Shown piece by piece: positions 10,515 through 17,878 of a DNA stretch of 64,000 nucleotides (the stretch's first letter is position 1; the number at the start of each line of letters is the position of its first letter). The notes below the pieces were generated by a model, which worked only from the letters and a program-made list of their open reading frames with translations, did no database searches and was not told the DNA's origin. Both the position numbers and the translations under genes were made by a program. Origin of the DNA: Algoriphagus sp. AGSA1. GTDB lineage: Bacteria > Bacteroidota > Bacteroidia > Cytophagales > Cyclobacteriaceae. Where the stretch lies: NCBI RefSeq assembly GCF_021390545.1, contig NZ_JAJUWR010000002.1:124001-188000 (forward strand), in the 5' to 3' direction.

Positions 10515-12590
10515 ATGCGTCTATTATCAATATTCTATCTGCTGTTGGTCTTACTGGTACATTCTTCCTACAATTCTTCTAAAAAAGAAGGCGACTTCAA
10601 AATTTTACCCAGTCCTTCATCTATGGAGATTTCGGGGATTTCTGACTTGCCTGTCTCTGATATCGGAAAATTGACAGATCAGGCGAAAGCTGATTTTGTC
10701 TCAGGAAAATCTCTGGAAGAGAGGAATAATAAATTGTTGACGTTCAACTTAGATGTGAGTTCTGGGCTAAAGGGCGAGGCTTATACCCTTGATATTTCCA
10801 AAAAGCAAATCACTATCACGGCGGCTGCGAAGGAAGGTCTTTGGTATGGCCTGGTGACACTGGGGCAATTAGTCCAGGATGCGCTGGATCAGGATGCGGC
10901 TTTACCATTGGTCTCTATCAAAGATGAGCCGGCATTGATGTATCGGGCCGTGCATCTCGATGTCAAGCACCACTTGGAAAAGAAAGAATATTACTATCAG
11001 CTGATGAATCGCTTGGCAGAATTGAAAATCAATGGGGTTATCCTGGAAATAGAGGATAAACTGGCTTTCCAAAATCAACCAAAAGTAGGTTCTTCAGACG
11101 CTTGGTCTATCCAAGAATGGAAAAAACTTAGTGAGTATGCCATGGCTAGGAATATTGTGATATCGCCATTGGTGCAGGGGTTGGGACATGCGTCCTTTAT
11201 TTTGAAACATGATGAGTACAAGGATCTGCGTGATGATCCGGAAAGCGATTGGGCTTTCAATCCGCTTGATGAGCGAACCTATGAGGTACAATTTGATCTG
11301 TACGCTGATGCCCTGGCGGCTTTTCCTTATGCGCAGTACCTGCATGTAGGTGGGGATGAAGTACATACTACAGGAAGAGGAAGTGGTAAATCAGCTTTGG
11401 AATTACAGCTGATCTGGTTGAATAAAGTAAGTGAGTATGCAGACCAAAAAGGATTAACCCCAATTTTTTGGGACGATATGCCGTTGAAAAATGCCGGGGT
11501 GTATGGATCCATTTTCAACAGAAATCTATCAGAAGCCCAGGTGGATAGTATCTGGACTGTAAATGAACCAAACCTGAACAAGTATGTGGACATGTTTCCA
11601 AAGAATTGCGTCTATATGCGCTGGAACTATGACATGCCTGAGACTATAGGGAATAATCGTGCAATGCAGTGGTTTACTGATCATGGATTTAAAGTAATGG
11701 GAGCCACAGCTGGCCAGATGCGCTGGAACCTTATGCCGCTAGAAGAGAGTAACATGGCAAACATTCGGGATTTTGCATTGATCTCCATTGACAATAAAGC
11801 TGATGGATTGCTATTGACGCTTTGGGATGATGATTCTCCGCATTTTGAGTTGTATGGCAGAGGGATAGCGATTTTCGCAGAATATACCTGGTCCGGTAAA
11901 AAGCGGACTTCTGATGAGCTTCATGCGGCCTATAGACAGCGTGCTTTCGGTTCTGAATTGGTTGCAGAGGACTTTGCCTTTATCAGTGACTTGGAGGCTC
12001 CTGTCGCTTTTTGGAAAAATGCCTTATTGGATGATAAAGATCGAAACCAACTCCGAAGCATGGATAATCCTATGCAGGATGCTGTTTTGGTATTGCCGGA
12101 GGCAAATGCTCCTGGAGAATGGACGGAAAGAAATAAGTCTAAACTTGCCAAAGCGAAAGAAAACCAACAGGTGATAGATTCTGTCTTATACAAGATCTCT
12201 GAGTCCAAAAAAGTCGCTCTTCGAAATAATCACACGTTAGAAGTATATGAACAAGTGGCTAAAGTGGCACAGTTTACAAATAAATCCCTGCTGCTTCTGG
12301 CAGCCTGGGATTTGGCAAAAACTGCTGATGAGCGGGAATCAGCAAAAATTAAATTGTTGGATCTTGAAGACGAATGGAAAACCCAATTGACGGAACTGGA
12401 AGAAATCTATGGCAAAACCAGAGTACTGAACAAGCCGGATGATTACATTTTAGATCAGGATCATCACGTTCATTTAGCCAATCAAGCAATTAAGTTTTCG
12501 GACTGGCAATTCTATGTAGAGGCTTTATTTCTTCAAAAAATCAAAGAGGGAAATAGTTTGGAGGTGAAGGGTGACCTTGAGAGTAAATAG
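10515..12590 (+). CDS. GH20-like beta-N-acetylhexosaminidase
   Basis: A 691-residue exported protein. After a hydrophobic N-terminus (about residues 1-17, no lipobox Cys) comes a GH20b-like alpha/beta domain (LTFNLDVS to GLVTLGQLVQDAL), then the catalytic TIM barrel beginning at MYRAVHLDVKHHLEKKEYY. The catalytic Asp-Glu pair of family 20 is in YLHVGGDEVHTTG near residue 280. The family removes terminal beta-linked GlcNAc or GalNAc with substrate-assisted catalysis. The 250-residue C-terminal region is helical and lacks recognised motifs. Amino sugars released could feed the ROK kinase and NagB fusion at 40-44 kb. The stop codon lies only 3 bp before the first copy of the 631-bp repeat. Confidence 0.87.
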   Translation: MRLLSIFYLLLVLLVHSSYNSSKKEGDFKILPSPSSMEISGISDLPVSDIGKLTDQAKADFVSGKSLEERNNKLLTFNLDVSSGLKGEAYTLDISKKQITITAAAKEGLWYGLVTLGQLVQDALDQDAALPLVSIKDEPALMYRAVHLDVKHHLEKKEYYYQLMNRLAELKINGVILEIEDKLAFQNQPKVGSSDAWSIQEWKKLSEYAMARNIVISPLVQGLGHASFILKHDEYKDLRDDPESDWAFNPLDERTYEVQFDLYADALAAFPYAQYLHVGGDEVHTTGRGSGKSALELQLIWLNKVSEYADQKGLTPIFWDDMPLKNAGVYGSIFNRNLSEAQVDSIWTVNEPNLNKYVDMFPKNCVYMRWNYDMPETIGNNRAMQWFTDHGFKVMGATAGQMRWNLMPLEESNMANIRDFALISIDNKADGLLLTLWDDDSPHFELYGRGIAIFAEYTWSGKKRTSDELHAAYRQRAFGSELVAEDFAFISDLEAPVAFWKNALLDDKDRNQLRSMDNPMQDAVLVLPEANAPGEWTERNKSKLAKAKENQQVIDSVLYKISESKKVALRNNHTLEVYEQVAKVAQFTNKSLLLLAAWDLAKTADERESAKIKLLDLEDEWKTQLTELEEIYGKTRVLNKPDDYILDQDHHVHLANQAIKFSDWQFYVEALFLQKIKEGNSLEVKGDLESK

Positions 12591-12641
12591 GTTTTTTAAA
12601 CCACACAGTCCACCGAGTTTTTCTCGGTGATTTATGGATAA

Positions 12642-12674
12642 AACTTTCCCAAAGTTTTGAACTTTGGGAAAGTT
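12642..12674. terminator. Perfect 15-bp inverted repeat with TTG loop
   Basis: AACTTTCCCAAAGTT, loop TTG, AACTTTGGGAAAGTT. It sits between the convergent GH20 and thioesterase genes, next to a smaller CACCGAG/CTCGGTG hairpin at about 12610-12631, and could end transcription from both sides. The equivalent hairpin in the right repeat copy (15691-15723) has the loop CAA, the reverse complement. Confidence 0.5.
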
Positions 12675-12709
12675 AGATCTTTTACTCCTTCTCACTTTCA
12701 ACTCCTAAA

Positions 12710-13186
12710 CTACTCATTAAAGAAAGGCTTCATTTCGTTATGAATGTCTTCTCTGAGTGCCTTTAGTTTAATGGCGTATTCTTCCAGTTTTTTCTCCTGA
12801 TCTGTCTTAGGAATCCAAGGTTTTACCTTTTTTGGGGAACCATTCTCATCTACTGATACAAAAATTATGATACAGTGGGTCTTCTTTTCAAATTCCCTTT
12901 GAGAAAAATCCCGGGAATAAACCTCTACCATAATGTGAATGCTTGAACTTCCCGTATAGATCACCTGGGCATCCACCTTGATCACTTCACCGATATTGAT
13001 AGGCTTGTAGAAGCGGATACCGCCTACATAGACGGTTACACAGTAGCTTTCCGACCAAGTTCGGGCACAGGTATAAGCAGCTTGGTCAATCCATTTCATC
13101 ACAACTCCCCCGTGGACTTTGCCACCAAAGTTGATGTCCGAAGGTTCGCTGATAAACTGGAATGAGGTTTTGTGTGAGGTGTCCAT
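12710..13186 (-). CDS. Acyl-CoA thioesterase (hotdog fold), copy 1
   Basis: A 158-residue hotdog-fold protein of the YciA/BFIT-like acyl-CoA thioesterase group. The active-site region NFGGKVHGGVVMKWIDQAAY has the typical Asn and the Asp in the central helix; the beta sheet follows with VYVGGIRFYKPINIGE. The family hydrolyses acyl-CoA to free acid and CoA in the cytoplasm. The encoded protein is identical to that of 15759-16235; the two DNA differences within the gene are synonymous (TAT/TAC and AAG/AAA). It is part of the 631-bp direct repeat. Confidence 0.9.
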   Translation of the reverse strand: MDTSHKTSFQFISEPSDINFGGKVHGGVVMKWIDQAAYTCARTWSESYCVTVYVGGIRFYKPINIGEVIKVDAQVIYTGSSSIHIMVEVYSRDFSQREFEKKTHCIIIFVSVDENGSPKKVKPWIPKTDQEKKLEEYAIKLKALREDIHNEMKPFFNE

Positions 13187-13267
13187 AGGTTTGATTTGTG
13201 TGTAAAGTCCGCTAAGCTAAGGGAAATTTTTTGGTTTTATAGGGGTCGGGATATCCTGAATGGCCTA

Positions 13268-14083
13268 TTATTCTTGTGGAGGGTTTTCTAAAAGTCCTAT
13301 AGTTCTTCCTTTCAGTCCCGGTTCATGAGAGTTCTTTGCTTTCTTTCGTTTTTTTCTTTGTTTATGTTTTCTATTGGCTAGTATTAATCTATATCGAAGA
13401 TCATCGTAAAATAAACTTATGATCAAAATTAAAGTCCCGACCATCAAGGTGTTTAATTTCAGATCAACTTTGGAATATAGAAATCCCCCAATTATTCCAC
13501 CTGCGAAGAAAAATAAAATAATATAGATACGGAGTTGGATATTCGTTTTTAATAGTTCCCTTTCAGGATATGATTTTGGAAAAAACAAATGGGAAATATC
13601 AATTCCTAAATCCGTGAAGAGTCCTGTGAGGTGCGTTGTTCTTACTACAGCATTGGATATTTTTGTCACAAAAGAGTTTTGCAGTCCCATTGCAAAAAGC
13701 ATTAAGCAGACAATTAAGTCTATGTATTTTATTTCCAAAGTATAGCTTAAGAACGGGATCGAAACCAAAATCACACATTCTATTAGTGTGGGCAATACAA
13801 ATACATTGAGTTTCTCATTTTCTTTAAATGTCTCAATTAGAATACTTGAAAAAAATGAGCCAAGGAGAAAAGAAAAGATATAAAGGAAATAGATTGTTCC
13901 TCTCCAAAAATCAAGGTTGGCAACATCGTTGATAAATAGCGCAAAATGTCCAGTTACATTAGTGGTTAATTGGGAGAAAGCCAAAAATCCGCATACGTTC
14001 ACCATTCCGGCTACAAATGATAAAATAGTGGCGATTTGAAGATTATGCTTTACAGTTCTGCTTTTGCCTTGATGTCTGAACAT
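13268..14083 (-). CDS. DUF1275 (YoaK) family membrane protein
   Basis: A 271-residue inner-membrane protein with about six hydrophobic segments. Family landmarks are the first membrane helix with SFVAGMVNVCGF, then TTNVTGHFALFINDVA, the GLQNSFVTKISNAVVRTTHLTGLFTDLGIDI segment in the middle, and GGIIGGFLYSK. These match DUF1275/YoaK, a widespread family of unknown function suggested to be transporters. The C-terminus is strongly basic (RKHKQRKKRKKAK). It lies in the island between the two repeats, AT-rich like its neighbours. Confidence 0.88.
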   Translation of the reverse strand: MFRHQGKSRTVKHNLQIATILSFVAGMVNVCGFLAFSQLTTNVTGHFALFINDVANLDFWRGTIYFLYIFSFLLGSFFSSILIETFKENEKLNVFVLPTLIECVILVSIPFLSYTLEIKYIDLIVCLMLFAMGLQNSFVTKISNAVVRTTHLTGLFTDLGIDISHLFFPKSYPERELLKTNIQLRIYIILFFFAGGIIGGFLYSKVDLKLNTLMVGTLILIISLFYDDLRYRLILANRKHKQRKKRKKAKNSHEPGLKGRTIGLLENPPQE

Positions 14084-14088
14084 TCAAT

Positions 14089-14262
14089 TTATATTTGGTT
14101 TTCTTCTCTCAAAAAACAGAGAAACTCTGCATAGGAAATATTTTCGGAGGATGCTTGCACAGGTACCACAAGTTCATTTGGCTTGAAATAGCTCGTGATT
14201 TTGGGATTCTGCTTTACTGAATTTGGAGCTGATATTAATATATGTTGGCTAGATGGTCTATG
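14089..14262 (-). pseudogene. Possible gene remnant
   Basis: A 57-codon open frame on the minus strand, without an ATG, that ends at a TAA 5 bp from the DUF1275 start codon. The translation (for example KITSYFKPNELVVPVQAS and SYAEFLCFLREENQ) has a natural-looking composition rather than that of shadow frames, so it may be the 3' end of a broken gene. I do not recognise the family. Confidence 0.3.
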
Positions 14263-14358
14263 TGCTAGTTAGATGCTTCCTTCCTAAAGCAACTTTGGAA
14301 AGATTCATGATTAAAAGTGAAAAACCTTGTACCGGCAAATTCATCTTTTGAGGTTGAA

Positions 14359-14769
14359 TTACTTTTTAAGATACATTTCTGGAGATAGTACTGCCAGTTC
14401 ACTTTTCTTATAATCCTTTATATTTCTAGTTAAAAGGATTGGAATGTCTCCTTGATTCTGTGCAGCGCAATTTTGTAAAGCATCTTCAAAATCTTTGAAT
14501 TCAGAATTTAAAGCTGCCATGACTACTTCTTTGTTCATGGCGGTGATCTCCAAAATATTTAAAAGCTGTTTCAGTTTACCTATGATTACCTCATGTTTGG
14601 CTGTTCTACTCAGTAGGTAATAGACGTTGGAAATGATGACGGGTGTGGTGTAGCCAATTAGTTGCTGCGACTCACAACGAACAAATATCTCCGTGGCAAA
14701 TTGAGCAAAGGGTTCTCGATCAAAGAAAAAATCCAGAATCACATCCGAGTCAATAAGTACCTTGTCCAT
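14359..14769 (-). CDS. PIN-domain toxin (VapC-like)
   Basis: A 136-residue PIN-domain protein, the length expected of VapC-type ribonuclease toxins. The first conserved acidic residue is in VLIDSDVILDFFF, the central Glu/Asp in KDFEDALQNCAA, and the last in LLTRNIKDYKKS, where the TRN.KDF-like motif is typical. It would cleave RNA in the cytoplasm when not neutralised. The stop codon of the upstream antitoxin gene directly abuts its ATG, a coupled toxin-antitoxin operon with the antitoxin first. Confidence 0.88.
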   Translation of the reverse strand: MDKVLIDSDVILDFFFDREPFAQFATEIFVRCESQQLIGYTTPVIISNVYYLLSRTAKHEVIIGKLKQLLNILEITAMNKEVVMAALNSEFKDFEDALQNCAAQNQGDIPILLTRNIKDYKKSELAVLSPEMYLKK

Positions 14770-15021
14770 TTATAAATGCTTTTCTTCCAGGGCTTTTTTC
14801 AACTCTTCTTTGTAATCAAAGTCCTCGGGCATTTTAAAAGAGCCTTTCAGCGATTTGACGATAGGAGTAAGCTTAGGTTTATTTACTTCCTTATTTTCCT
14901 GAGTTAGGCTTTTAAGGTAGTTTTCAATGATATCAGAAAGGCTTCGGTTCTTCTCTTTTGCGTATTTCTTAGCCTTTTGAATTACATCTTGTTCTATGGT
15001 TAAGGTCAGTTTGGTATTCAT
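14770..15021 (-). CDS. Antitoxin, DUF6364/ribbon-helix-helix type
   Basis: Small basic protein; the ATG at 15021 (MNTKLTLTIEQD) is chosen over an ATG five codons upstream because AAAAAAAGG lies just before it. This gives 83 residues. The N-terminal strand KLTLTIEQDVIQKAKKYAKEKNRSLSDIIENYL reads as a ribbon-helix-helix DNA-binding domain and the C-terminal part (KSLKGSFKMPEDFDYKEELKKALEEK) as the toxin-wrapping tail. It should neutralise the adjoining PIN toxin and repress its own promoter through the inverted repeat at 15054-15087. Confidence 0.87.
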   Translation of the reverse strand: MNTKLTLTIEQDVIQKAKKYAKEKNRSLSDIIENYLKSLTQENKEVNKPKLTPIVKSLKGSFKMPEDFDYKEELKKALEEKHL

Positions 15022-15053
15022 AAGCCTTTTTTTCAAATTTAGTAAAAAAATAT

Positions 15054-15087
15054 AACACGTGTACTACATTGTATTATTACACGTGTT
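15054..15087. promoter_or_regulatory. Inverted-repeat operator before the antitoxin
   Basis: AACACGTGTA and TACACGTGTT are perfect inverted copies separated by 14 bp, and each arm contains the palindrome ACACGTGT. They lie about 33 bp upstream of the antitoxin start, the expected position for autoregulation by a ribbon-helix-helix antitoxin. The link to the antitoxin is inferred from position. Confidence 0.6.
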
Positions 15088-15205
15088 TTGGGGTTTTAGG
15101 TTTCCAAGTATTTAAAAGCGGGTATACTGTATTAGGCTAAAAACTCTGGAAGTCAATTTTAATGTGTTTTTCAATTCGGATTATAGCTTTTTATATATTT
15201 GGGTA

Positions 15206-15514
15206 ATGATCGATTTGATAGAACATAAGAGAAAGGAGCTGAATGCAATTTGCAGAAGGCATGCTGTGACAAATATTTACCTATTTGGATCTGCCGTGAA
15301 AGGATCATACAAAACATCCAGTGATCTTGATTTTGCCGTTTTGTTATCTGAAAAACTTTCCCCTTTAGAACATGGGAGTGGATTTTTTAATCTCAAAGCT
15401 TCTTTGGAAGATCTATTTCAAAGAGAAATAGATCTAGTATCCTACAGAGTGGTGAAAATCCCCGTGTTTAAAGAAGAACTTGACAAAACAAAAATTGAAC
15501 TCTATGCCGCCTAA
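15206..15514 (+). CDS. MNT-type nucleotidyltransferase (orphan antitoxin-like)
   Basis: A roughly 102-residue protein of the minimal nucleotidyltransferase family; the ATG at 15206 (MIDLIEHKR) is preferred to one 14 codons upstream because the family starts there. The catalytic GSx10DxD motif is seen in LFGSAVKGSYKTSSDLDFAVLL, and a third acidic residue in REIDLVSY. MntA-type antitoxins AMPylate a partner HEPN RNase toxin. No HEPN gene follows; only AT-rich DNA and then the right repeat copy are found downstream, so the pair is incomplete here. A strong AAGGAGGT lies over the stop codon. Confidence 0.82.
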   Translation: MIDLIEHKRKELNAICRRHAVTNIYLFGSAVKGSYKTSSDLDFAVLLSEKLSPLEHGSGFFNLKASLEDLFQREIDLVSYRVVKIPVFKEELDKTKIELYAA

Positions 15515-15642
15515 GGAGGTCTTAAACGTATCTTAAATATTGAAAATTGATTTTTCCTCAATTATTTTAATTTCATTTAATGATGAATTTGAGTTTATCG
15601 AAGAAATTAATTCAAATATGTCTAAAATTATTAAATTTAGAA

Positions 15643-16273
15643 TTTTAAACCACACAGTCCACCGAGTTTTTCTCGGTGATTTATGGATAAAACTTTCCCA
15701 AAGTTCAAAACTTTGGGAAAGTTAGGTCTTTTACTCCTTCTCACTTTCAACTCCTAAACTACTCATTAAAGAAAGGCTTCATTTCGTTATGAATGTCTTC
15801 TCTGAGTGCCTTTAGTTTAATGGCGTATTCTTCCAGTTTTTTCTCCTGATCTGTCTTAGGAATCCAAGGTTTTACCTTTTTTGGGGAACCATTCTCATCT
15901 ACTGATACAAAAATTATGATACAGTGGGTCTTCTTTTCAAATTCCCTTTGAGAAAAATCCCGGGAATAAACCTCTACCATAATGTGAATGCTTGAACTTC
16001 CCGTGTAGATCACCTGGGCATCCACTTTGATCACTTCACCGATATTGATAGGCTTGTAGAAGCGGATACCGCCTACATAGACGGTTACACAGTAGCTTTC
16101 CGACCAAGTTCGGGCACAGGTATAAGCAGCTTGGTCAATCCATTTCATCACAACTCCCCCGTGGACTTTGCCACCAAAGTTGATGTCCGAAGGTTCGCTG
16201 ATAAACTGGAATGAGGTTTTGTGTGAGGTGTCCATAGGTTTGATTTGTGTGTAAAGTCCGCTAAGCTAAGGGA
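15643..16273. repeat. 631-bp direct repeat, right copy
   Basis: Same sequence as 12594-13224 apart from four small differences; see that entry. To its left lies an AT-rich 130-bp segment after the MNT gene, to its right sequence unlike that beyond the left copy. The hairpin at 15691-15723 has loop CAA instead of TTG. Confidence 0.97.
15759..16235 (-). CDS. Acyl-CoA thioesterase (hotdog fold), copy 2
   Basis: Encodes a 158-residue protein identical to that of 12710-13186, with the same active-site segment around FGGKVHGGVVMKWIDQ. Only two synonymous differences separate the genes, so the duplication is recent or kept uniform by gene conversion. The shared 5' leader ends about 38 bp upstream of the start, so the promoters of the two copies may differ further upstream. 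Confidence 0.9.
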   Translation of the reverse strand: MDTSHKTSFQFISEPSDINFGGKVHGGVVMKWIDQAAYTCARTWSESYCVTVYVGGIRFYKPINIGEVIKVDAQVIYTGSSSIHIMVEVYSRDFSQREFEKKTHCIIIFVSVDENGSPKKVKPWIPKTDQEKKLEEYAIKLKALREDIHNEMKPFFNE

Positions 16274-16405
16274 TATTTTGGGGATTTTAGAGTTTTTGGA
16301 GGTTGCAATTGGTGTATAATCCTCATGCAAACTTATTGTTCCTATTGGATTGATCATGGTGATTTTCTACCTTAGAATGATTGAAATTATCTAACCATTC
16401 TTAGC

Positions 16406-16960
16406 ATGAAAAAAACATTTTTTTTTGTCGTGACACTATTCATAGCTCAGTTCAGTTTCGCCAGTGGAGTTTGTTGGTGCACATTTGAAGTCCTTTCTCA
16501 AAACAAACAATTTCAGGCAGTTATATCACCTGTCGACGATACAGTTGATAAACCCAACTGGAAAACGGATTGGAAAATTGAAGTTTATAAACTTGAAAGC
16601 AATAGGAAAGCTCTGATATGGGAATCAAATTACGATTATTCGGGTAAACCCACAGGCCAACTTTCTGATGATGGTCAATATTTTACTTATGTAGAAAATT
16701 GGTTTTACAAGGAGTTTCCTCTGCTTACCATCTATAAATATGGTCGCAAAATAGCGGCTGATCTCGATGGTAATTCATTTTCTATTGCTAAGCGTAAACT
16801 TAAAAAGACATCATTGCATTATCTGTGGCTCGCTCAATCCGATGTTCCGTACGAATACAAGACTTCTGAAAATGGAAGTACATTTTTAATTCTGAAAACC
16901 GTTGACAAAAGAGAGTTTGAAGTAAATCTGGACCATGGTACCCTGATCGGCAAGAATTAA
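16406..16960 (+). CDS. Hypothetical secreted protein
   Basis: A 184-residue protein with a clear signal peptide (MKKTFFFVVTLFIAQFSFA, then SG). The mature part is beta-rich with two near-N-terminal Cys (VCWCTFEV) and aromatic repeats such as WKTDWKIEVYK and YFTYVENWFYKEFPLLTIYKYG, suggesting a small propeller-like or lipocalin-like fold. I do not recognise the family. It stands alone between the right repeat copy and a convergent gene. Confidence 0.65.
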   Translation: MKKTFFFVVTLFIAQFSFASGVCWCTFEVLSQNKQFQAVISPVDDTVDKPNWKTDWKIEVYKLESNRKALIWESNYDYSGKPTGQLSDDGQYFTYVENWFYKEFPLLTIYKYGRKIAADLDGNSFSIAKRKLKKTSLHYLWLAQSDVPYEYKTSENGSTFLILKTVDKREFEVNLDHGTLIGKN

Positions 16961-17041
16961 CTGGTAAATTAATCACCAAAACAGTGCCTAAAACTAAAAG
17001 TCTGACAGGGTTTTTTGAAATAGCCATCGGGAACCCATTTA

Positions 17042-17875
17042 TCACCCCAAAATCTTCTCAAACAACTCATGTGCCTGCTTCTCAGCTAGGGTCGCTAGAT
17101 TTGTCTTATGCTCTTTGAGTTCCTTGAGCCAGTCCAGATATTTTTTGCCAGCTTCAGGCTTGTCTCTGAGGAAATGGGTAAGAGACTGCAGAGAAAGCTG
17201 GTTGGAATACCAAGGTTTGAGGTTGTCTTTGAGTCCCCCGATTTCCTGATGGATGGATTTGACAAAAATCGGATTGAAACCCAAGTGAATCAGCAGATTC
17301 TCCAGCATAATGATCGTACGCAATCCTTCAAAGGTATCCTTCAATGCTTTACTGTCCATCGGGCCTTTTTTGTCCAGCTGGAAAAACTCCAACTCTTCCT
17401 GAATGATCTGATTTACAGCAGTATTGATGGTAAGTGGCTTGATGCCTCTGCTGGCTTTTAGGGCCTTGTCGTGAAAATCATCCCAGCTTTTCAAGGTACT
17501 TCCCACCATGAGGTCAAATGCCTCGGTATAGAGCTGTTTTTTATATTTATCAAGGTGGATTCTATAGCCGTTGTATTTGAAGCCCATGATTTGCTCCCTT
17601 TCGTTCAGGTTTTTTTCGGCTAATTTGAAATGATGGATTTTCCTCAGGCTTCTCTTCATCATTTTGAAATCAGAGAAAATATTAAAGTTCAATCCTTCTA
17701 CTTCAAAATGCACCTTGGCCATCAAATCGGCGTAAAGTTCCAGGAATTCCATTTTTCCCAGAAGTTCTATCGCCTTCTTGGACTTGATCTGCTTACCCAA
17801 TACCAAAAAAAGAGCTTTGGCCTCTTGGTGCTGTATTTCAAACAGATGAAAGACAGGAGATACTTTTGCCTGCAT
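17042..17875 (-). CDS. Hypothetical helical protein, possibly CHAD-like
   Basis: A 277-residue cytoplasmic protein, almost entirely helical and rich in Lys, Leu and Glu. The pattern MMKRSLRKIHHFKLAEKNL, the repeated basic residues and paired His are reminiscent of CHAD domains, which bind polyphosphate, but the match is weak and I do not assert it. It follows the Smr-domain gene on the same strand with 3 bp between them, so it is the third gene of an operon with photolyase and the DUF2027/Smr protein. Confidence 0.6.
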   Translation of the reverse strand: MQAKVSPVFHLFEIQHQEAKALFLVLGKQIKSKKAIELLGKMEFLELYADLMAKVHFEVEGLNFNIFSDFKMMKRSLRKIHHFKLAEKNLNEREQIMGFKYNGYRIHLDKYKKQLYTEAFDLMVGSTLKSWDDFHDKALKASRGIKPLTINTAVNQIIQEELEFFQLDKKGPMDSKALKDTFEGLRTIIMLENLLIHLGFNPIFVKSIHQEIGGLKDNLKPWYSNQLSLQSLTHFLRDKPEAGKKYLDWLKELKEHKTNLATLAEKQAHELFEKILG

Positions 17876-17878
17876 AGA

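Larger units (their letters stand above)
12594..13224. repeat. 631-bp direct repeat, left copy
   Basis: Base-by-base reading shows the same 631 bases at 15643-16273, offset 3049 bp. I found three single-base differences (12677, 12956, 12977) and one three-base difference, the loop of a hairpin (12657-12659). The repeat contains a complete hotdog thioesterase gene, its leader and a downstream hairpin region, and starts almost at the GH20 stop codon. Confidence 0.97.

Noticed and set aside
15540..15725. 61-codon plus-strand frame after the MNT gene, with an AAGGAGGT upstream
   Set aside because: It needs a TTG start about 20 bp from the SD-like site and runs into the right repeat copy, where the other strand is the known repeat. 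More likely a truncated remnant or chance.
12594..16273. Composite transposon
   Set aside because: The flanking repeats are direct and contain a thioesterase gene, not a transposase; no terminal inverted repeats or target-site duplications were seen.
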